DNA of 64,000 nt, from NCBI GenBank assembly GCA_963529665.1, contig CAUSAG010000010.1, positions 1 through 64,000 of the forward strand, read 5' to 3'. Of the stretch, positions 61,209 to 64,000 are shown piece after piece. Position 1 is the first letter of the stretch. Each line of letters starts with the position of its first letter. The notes under the pieces are model-generated. The model made no database searches. It saw nothing but the letters and a program-made list of their open reading frames with translations, and was not told where the DNA came from. A program made the position numbers and the translations under genes. The stretch comes from Kingella_B sp963529665. GTDB lineage: Bacteria; Pseudomonadota; Gammaproteobacteria; Burkholderiales; Neisseriaceae.

Positions 61209-61256
61209 CTTGTTTGATATTCAGAAATAAATGTAAAAACAATATGTTGTTTATCA

Positions 61257-61324
61257 GTAGGTCGGGCATTTATGCCCGACAAACATTGACAAATAAAAAC
61301 GTCGGGCATAAATGCCCGACCTAC
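61257..61324. repeat. Long inverted repeat of TCGGGCAT words
   Basis: GTAG then GTCGGGCATTTATGCCCGAC (61261-61280) is mirrored by GTCGGGCATAAATGCCCGAC then CTAC (61301-61324). Each half is itself palindromic, so a cruciform or a two-hairpin transcript is possible. Confidence 0.85.
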
Positions 61325-61354
61325 TTAGGTTTTGCAAAAATTTCAGCCTGAAAA

Positions 61355-62557
61355 TCAGAATTCTGTTTCGGTAGCGTTGCCGCCGCTTAAAGATGCGGAT
61401 GCAGGCGCGCTGGCGGTAATTTCAGGCTGCGGTAACAAGCCTGCTTTTAAGTTTAATGCCGCGGCGTTAAGCGTGGGATAGTCGCTGAATGTGATTTGAT
61501 AGCCGCCTGCGCTGTTGCCACGCAGTTGCGCACGCGCGCCCAATGGGAACGAAGTTTTGTTGGCAACATGACCAAATGGGAAACCCGTGTAGACAGGCAC
61601 GCCTGTTGCGCGCGCGATGACTTGCGACACGTTGGTTAAATCGTAGCTGCTGTCGTAAACATCGCGGATATTATCCATGCGGAAATCGCCCAACACAATC
61701 GCTTGCTGGCTTTTCAAAATACCTGCCAAATGCAGCGTTTGCAGCATTCGTTCAATGCGATACGGCTGCTCGGCAACGTCTTCAATAAACAAAATACCGC
61801 CTTGAATTTTCGGCATATAAGGCGAGCCTGTCAATGATGCCAACACGCTCAAATTACCGCCCCACAAAATACCATCCGCATCTTTCACGCGCGAAGTTTG
61901 GTAAGCGGATACCGCAACCGTGGTGCTGGCGGAAGTGGTGGTGCGGATAAAGCTATCCATTGTGTATAAGCTGGGTTGCGGCTTGGCAAATTCGCTGTAT
62001 AACATTGGACCTGCGAAACTGGGCATGCCACTTTGTGCCAACAATGCCAGCTGAATGGCGGTTACATCACTGAATCCAAACAACAAAGTTTGCTGTTCGC
62101 GCATTCGTGCACCCAAGTTGCTCCAATCAATGTGTGGCAACAAGCGTGCTGCGCCATAGCCACCGCGTGTGCCCATCAACACTTTGGGCGTTGGCACGCG
62201 CCCTGTTGCCACATCTTGAAAATCAGCAATGCGCTCAAAATCGCTGCCCGCAAAACGTTGGAAATGGCGGTAAGCGGCGGTGTGGTTGGTGATGGAAAAA
62301 CCTGCGTGGGCAAGGCGATCCAGCCCTGTTTGGATGCGGCTGCTGTCTTCGCAAAAGCCTGATGACGCAAAAATTCGCATGGTGTTGTCGCCTTGGGTGC
62401 GTGATGAGGTTGCAGGTGGGGTTTGCGGTTGGGTATTGACTGGCGTTTGAGGTTGCGGTTGTGGTTTGGGGCTACTACCGCAAGCAGCTAACACACCGCT
62501 GCCAGCTGCGATGAGCGAAGTTTGCAACAAATATCGGCGCGATAAGGTGAAATGCAT
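61355..62557 (-). CDS. Tat-exported LD-carboxypeptidase-like lipoprotein (S66 family)
   Basis: A 400-residue protein. The N-terminus MHFTLSRRYLLQTSLIAAGS has a twin-arginine motif (R7-R8) and a lipobox LAAC (C26), so a folded lipoprotein is predicted. A Pro/Gln linker is followed by the S66 fold: LMGTRGGYGAARLLPHIDWS, LLFGFSDVTAIQL (catalytic serine region), IQGGILFIEDVAEQPYRIER and the catalytic histidine in GFPFGHVANKTSFPLG. Such enzymes cut the terminal D-alanine from murein tetrapeptides. A periplasmic lipoprotein form is unusual. Confidence 0.88.
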   Translation of the reverse strand: MHFTLSRRYLLQTSLIAAGSGVLAACGSSPKPQPQPQTPVNTQPQTPPATSSRTQGDNTMRIFASSGFCEDSSRIQTGLDRLAHAGFSITNHTAAYRHFQRFAGSDFERIADFQDVATGRVPTPKVLMGTRGGYGAARLLPHIDWSNLGARMREQQTLLFGFSDVTAIQLALLAQSGMPSFAGPMLYSEFAKPQPSLYTMDSFIRTTTSASTTVAVSAYQTSRVKDADGILWGGNLSVLASLTGSPYMPKIQGGILFIEDVAEQPYRIERMLQTLHLAGILKSQQAIVLGDFRMDNIRDVYDSSYDLTNVSQVIARATGVPVYTGFPFGHVANKTSFPLGARAQLRGNSAGGYQITFSDYPTLNAAALNLKAGLLPQPEITASAPASASLSGGNATETEF

Positions 62558-62600
62558 GGGGTTTCCTTATGGGTGAACAAAACGGCGTATTATCGCGTTT

Positions 62601-63005
62601 TCAGGCTGCATTTAGAATGTGTTTTACTTGATTTGACCAGTTTTCAGGCAGCCTGAAAACGGCTTGGCGCATAGCCGCTGCCCAAATGGGCGCAGGAAAG
62701 CAAGCATCGTCTTTAAAACGTGCGATAACGTGCCAATGCAAATGCGGCACCACATTGCCCAAGCTGGCTAGATTGATTTTTTCAGGCTGCAATACTTGGC
62801 GCATCGCTGCTTCCACCTTGTAAACCATTTCCATCAGTTCAGCGCGTTCTGCGGGCTGCAAATCGCTCATCTCGGCAACATGATGTTGCCAAATCACGCG
62901 GCAAAAAGCTGGCGCGTTGGGCTCGTTATGCACGGCAATCACGCGCAGATTGGGTGTTTGCAGCAAAATTTCTTCGTGCTGCGCGGTGCAAATTGGGCAA
63001 TCCAT
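62601..63005 (-). CDS. HIT family hydrolase
   Basis: A 134-residue histidine-triad protein starting MDCPICTAQHEEILLQTPNL. The triad is VVPHLHWHVIARF. It belongs to the HIT group with a short N-terminal CxxC and is distinct from the HinT at 11.7 kb. In-frame starts at 63011 and 63020 are possible. A DUS encodes VFRLPENW near the C-terminus. Substrate unknown (dinucleoside phosphates or nucleotidyl conjugates). Confidence 0.87.
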   Translation of the reverse strand: MDCPICTAQHEEILLQTPNLRVIAVHNEPNAPAFCRVIWQHHVAEMSDLQPAERAELMEMVYKVEAAMRQVLQPEKINLASLGNVVPHLHWHVIARFKDDACFPAPIWAAAMRQAVFRLPENWSNQVKHILNAA

Positions 63006-63026
63006 GTTCATCGTCTCCATCAAATG

Positions 63027-63064
63027 TTTTCAGGCTGCCTCAATGTTGAAAGGCAGCCTGAAAA
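63027..63064. terminator. Inverted DUS pair between LysM gene and HIT gene
   Basis: TTTTCAGGCTGCC and GGCAGCCTGAAAA flank a 12-base loop downstream of the LysM-type gene on the minus strand. Confidence 0.65.
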
Positions 63065-63077
63065 GTTATCACGCTAA

Positions 63078-64000
63078 TTATTTGGCAGCAGGGCGCGCAG
63101 CGGGCTTGCTGTCAAAAGTATCCAAGTCTTGACCTGGGGTGGACAGCAAATCGCCACGGTTCACGTTTTTAATGCTTTCCAAAATGATGGCGGAAGAAAC
63201 GTGTGGGCCTGTGCGGTACACCATTGCCAAGCCGATTTCTTCATTTGGCGTGTTCACAAAGTGCGTCGCTTTTTCGTTCGGGCTTCTCCAATCGGATTTC
63301 ACCACTTGGCCGCGGCGGTAAATGCTCAACACCGTGCCGTTATCCAAGCCGTCGGCTTCGCCTTTGTTCAAAATCAGCGTTTGCATAGTGCCGCTTTCTT
63401 CCACGCCTTCCATGATGGAAATGATGTCTGCATCAACGCGCGTTGCAGGCTCGTGTGGCACATAGTGGAACTCGGTCAATGCGGGCGATTTTTTAATCAG
63501 GTAGTCGCCTTGGTGGATTTCAGACAATGCACCGTCAATAATCATAGGCTGCGCGGTGCGCGTTGCGACTTTTTTGCCAACCAGCAAACCGTTTTTGGTG
63601 TTTGAATAGTATTCATCGCGGGCCAAATTCGCTTCTTCTTCCGCAGTGCGGTATGACAGGCGGCTGTTTGGCGTAACCAAAGTGGAGGCTTCGCCTACAT
63701 ACTCAACCAAGATGCCCAAGTTCGCTTTGCTGCGCGGGTCAACGATGGGACCGTTTGGACGGAACACGAGATATGTGCCCGACTCTGCAATGCCGTCCGC
63801 ATAAATGCGGTCGCCGCCGGAGTAATACATGCGGTTATCAGGGCCGGCAACGATACGCGCGGCGTTTGCCAGTTGTTCTTTGGTCATGAATTGTGGCGTT
63901 TTCATGAACATATGATAGAAATTCACGTTGATGGTTGGAATAGCATAGCCTGAACCCAAATCACGCACGCGTGGGTTTAGTTTGAAGGTTGGGATGTCGC
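63078..64000 (-). CDS. LysM-type peptidoglycan-binding protein, 5' end outside window
   Basis: The minus-strand frame is open to the window edge (IPTFKLNPRVRDLGSGYAIP). About 305 residues are seen: MKTPQFMTKEQLANAARIVA, DNRMYYSGGDRIYADGI, VATRTAQPMIIDGALSEIHQ, GDYLIKKS, NKGEADGLDNGTVLSIYRRG, ending DSKPAARPAAK. This resembles the C-terminal region of the neisserial LysM peptidoglycan-binding protein found near dprA. The LysM itself would be upstream, so the name is by similarity only. Confidence 0.65.
   Translation of the reverse strand, partial: DIPTFKLNPRVRDLGSGYAIPTINVNFYHMFMKTPQFMTKEQLANAARIVAGPDNRMYYSGGDRIYADGIAESGTYLVFRPNGPIVDPRSKANLGILVEYVGEASTLVTPNSRLSYRTAEEEANLARDEYYSNTKNGLLVGKKVATRTAQPMIIDGALSEIHQGDYLIKKSPALTEFHYVPHEPATRVDADIISIMEGVEESGTMQTLILNKGEADGLDNGTVLSIYRRGQVVKSDWRSPNEKATHFVNTPNEEIGLAMVYRTGPHVSSAIILESIKNVNRGDLLSTPGQDLDTFDSKPAARPAAK

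Larger units (their letters stand above)
61139..61344. mobile_element. 206-bp non-autonomous element (MITE-like)
   Basis: The ends GAAACCTTTGCAAAACC (61139-61155) and, inverted, GAAATTTTTGCAAAACC (61344-61328) match the IS5-family ends of the neighbouring copy, but there is no gene inside. It contains a dRS3-like 20-mer and a long inverted repeat of TCGGGCATTTATGCCCGA words. It probably moves, or moved, by the IS5 transposase in trans. Confidence 0.75.
1731..63064. repeat. Dispersed DNA uptake sequence, AG-kingDUS dialect
   Basis: AGGCAGCCTGAA, usually extended to AGGCAGCCTGAAAA, occurs in dozens of copies on both strands, typically one every few hundred bases, between genes as inverted pairs and inside genes in all frames (giving RLPE, SGCL, QAA, GSLK and QPEN peptides). 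DUS are bound by ComP during transformation. The span given is from the first inverted pair to the last. Confidence 0.95.

Noticed and set aside
1..64000. tRNA or rRNA genes, riboswitches, prophage
   Set aside because: I looked for TPsiC-type arms, rRNA cores and structural phage genes and found none; this was by eye and a tRNA scan would be decisive.

Overview
The window is chromosomal DNA of a naturally competent member of the Neisseriaceae, most probably a Kingella-type species. The strongest sign is a short word, AGGCAGCCTGAA and its reverse complement, present in dozens of copies between and inside genes on both strands. This is the DNA uptake sequence (DUS) dialect described as AG-kingDUS. 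Gene content agrees: a p64k-like lipoamide dehydrogenase with an N-terminal lipoyl domain, a bfrA-bfrB pair, fbpABC, a hisE-HIT-tatABC neighbourhood, bamC/bamD, and an IS5-family element with a dRS3-type repeat. I saw no tRNA, rRNA, CRISPR array, prophage or plasmid functions.

Layout. 0-7.6 kb: 3' part of a MoxR/DUF58 pair, a DUS-rich gap, an orphan amino-acid-binding lipoprotein, yggS, a DUF3482-type GTPase, the SRP RNA gene with its own promoter and terminator, cyaY and fxsA. 7.7-16.3 kb (+): an NlpD-like lipoprotein, hisF, two lipoproteins (one CreA), hisI, hisE, hinT, pnuC, tatABC, bamD, a Sel1-repeat protein, fis and a 39-residue lipoprotein. 16.3-21.2 kb: NERD protein, purH, pgeF, an esterase, trpG/pabA. 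21.5-25.4 kb: fbpABC, free of the local DUS and carrying a Neisseria-type DUS core, so probably imported. 25.6-31.7 kb (-): a Kef-type antiporter, lysA-lptM, a possible orphan VbhA-like antitoxin, amiC-tsaE. 32-39.6 kb: brnQ, mscL, recD, a broken LRR gene between imperfect direct repeats, purM, a frameshifted sugar kinase. 39.8-52.4 kb (-): gluP, ychF, a DUS-bounded repeat cluster, rnc, recR, dcd, rdgC, cysE, lpdA, fpr, dapC. 52.5-56.3 kb (+): anaerobic nrdG-nrdD behind a candidate FNR box, and a TauE/SafE-like protein. 56.4-64 kb: bfrB-bfrA, dapA-bamC, an IS5-family copy with a nonsense codon abutting a 206-bp non-autonomous element, an LD-carboxypeptidase, a HIT protein and a truncated LysM-type gene.

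Functional links. TatABC is encoded in the same window as two probable Tat substrates, AmiC and the LD-carboxypeptidase, both cell-wall enzymes. FbpABC (iron import), CyaY (Fe-S assembly) and BfrA/BfrB (iron storage) form an iron theme. dapA, dapC and lysA are three steps of the lysine/diaminopimelate pathway. BamC and BamD are outer-membrane assembly lipoproteins. Four genes are interrupted: the LRR gene (TAG), the PfkB kinase (-1 frameshift), nrdD (TAA at codon 19, restart at codon 20) and the IS5 transposase (TGA). No wholly new enzymatic system is evident. The most unusual content is the DUS architecture: inverted pairs as terminators, two-dialect palindromes, an extended DUS-linked repeat inserted in frame in genes, DUS-supplied stop codons, and DUS-bounded duplicated cassettes.
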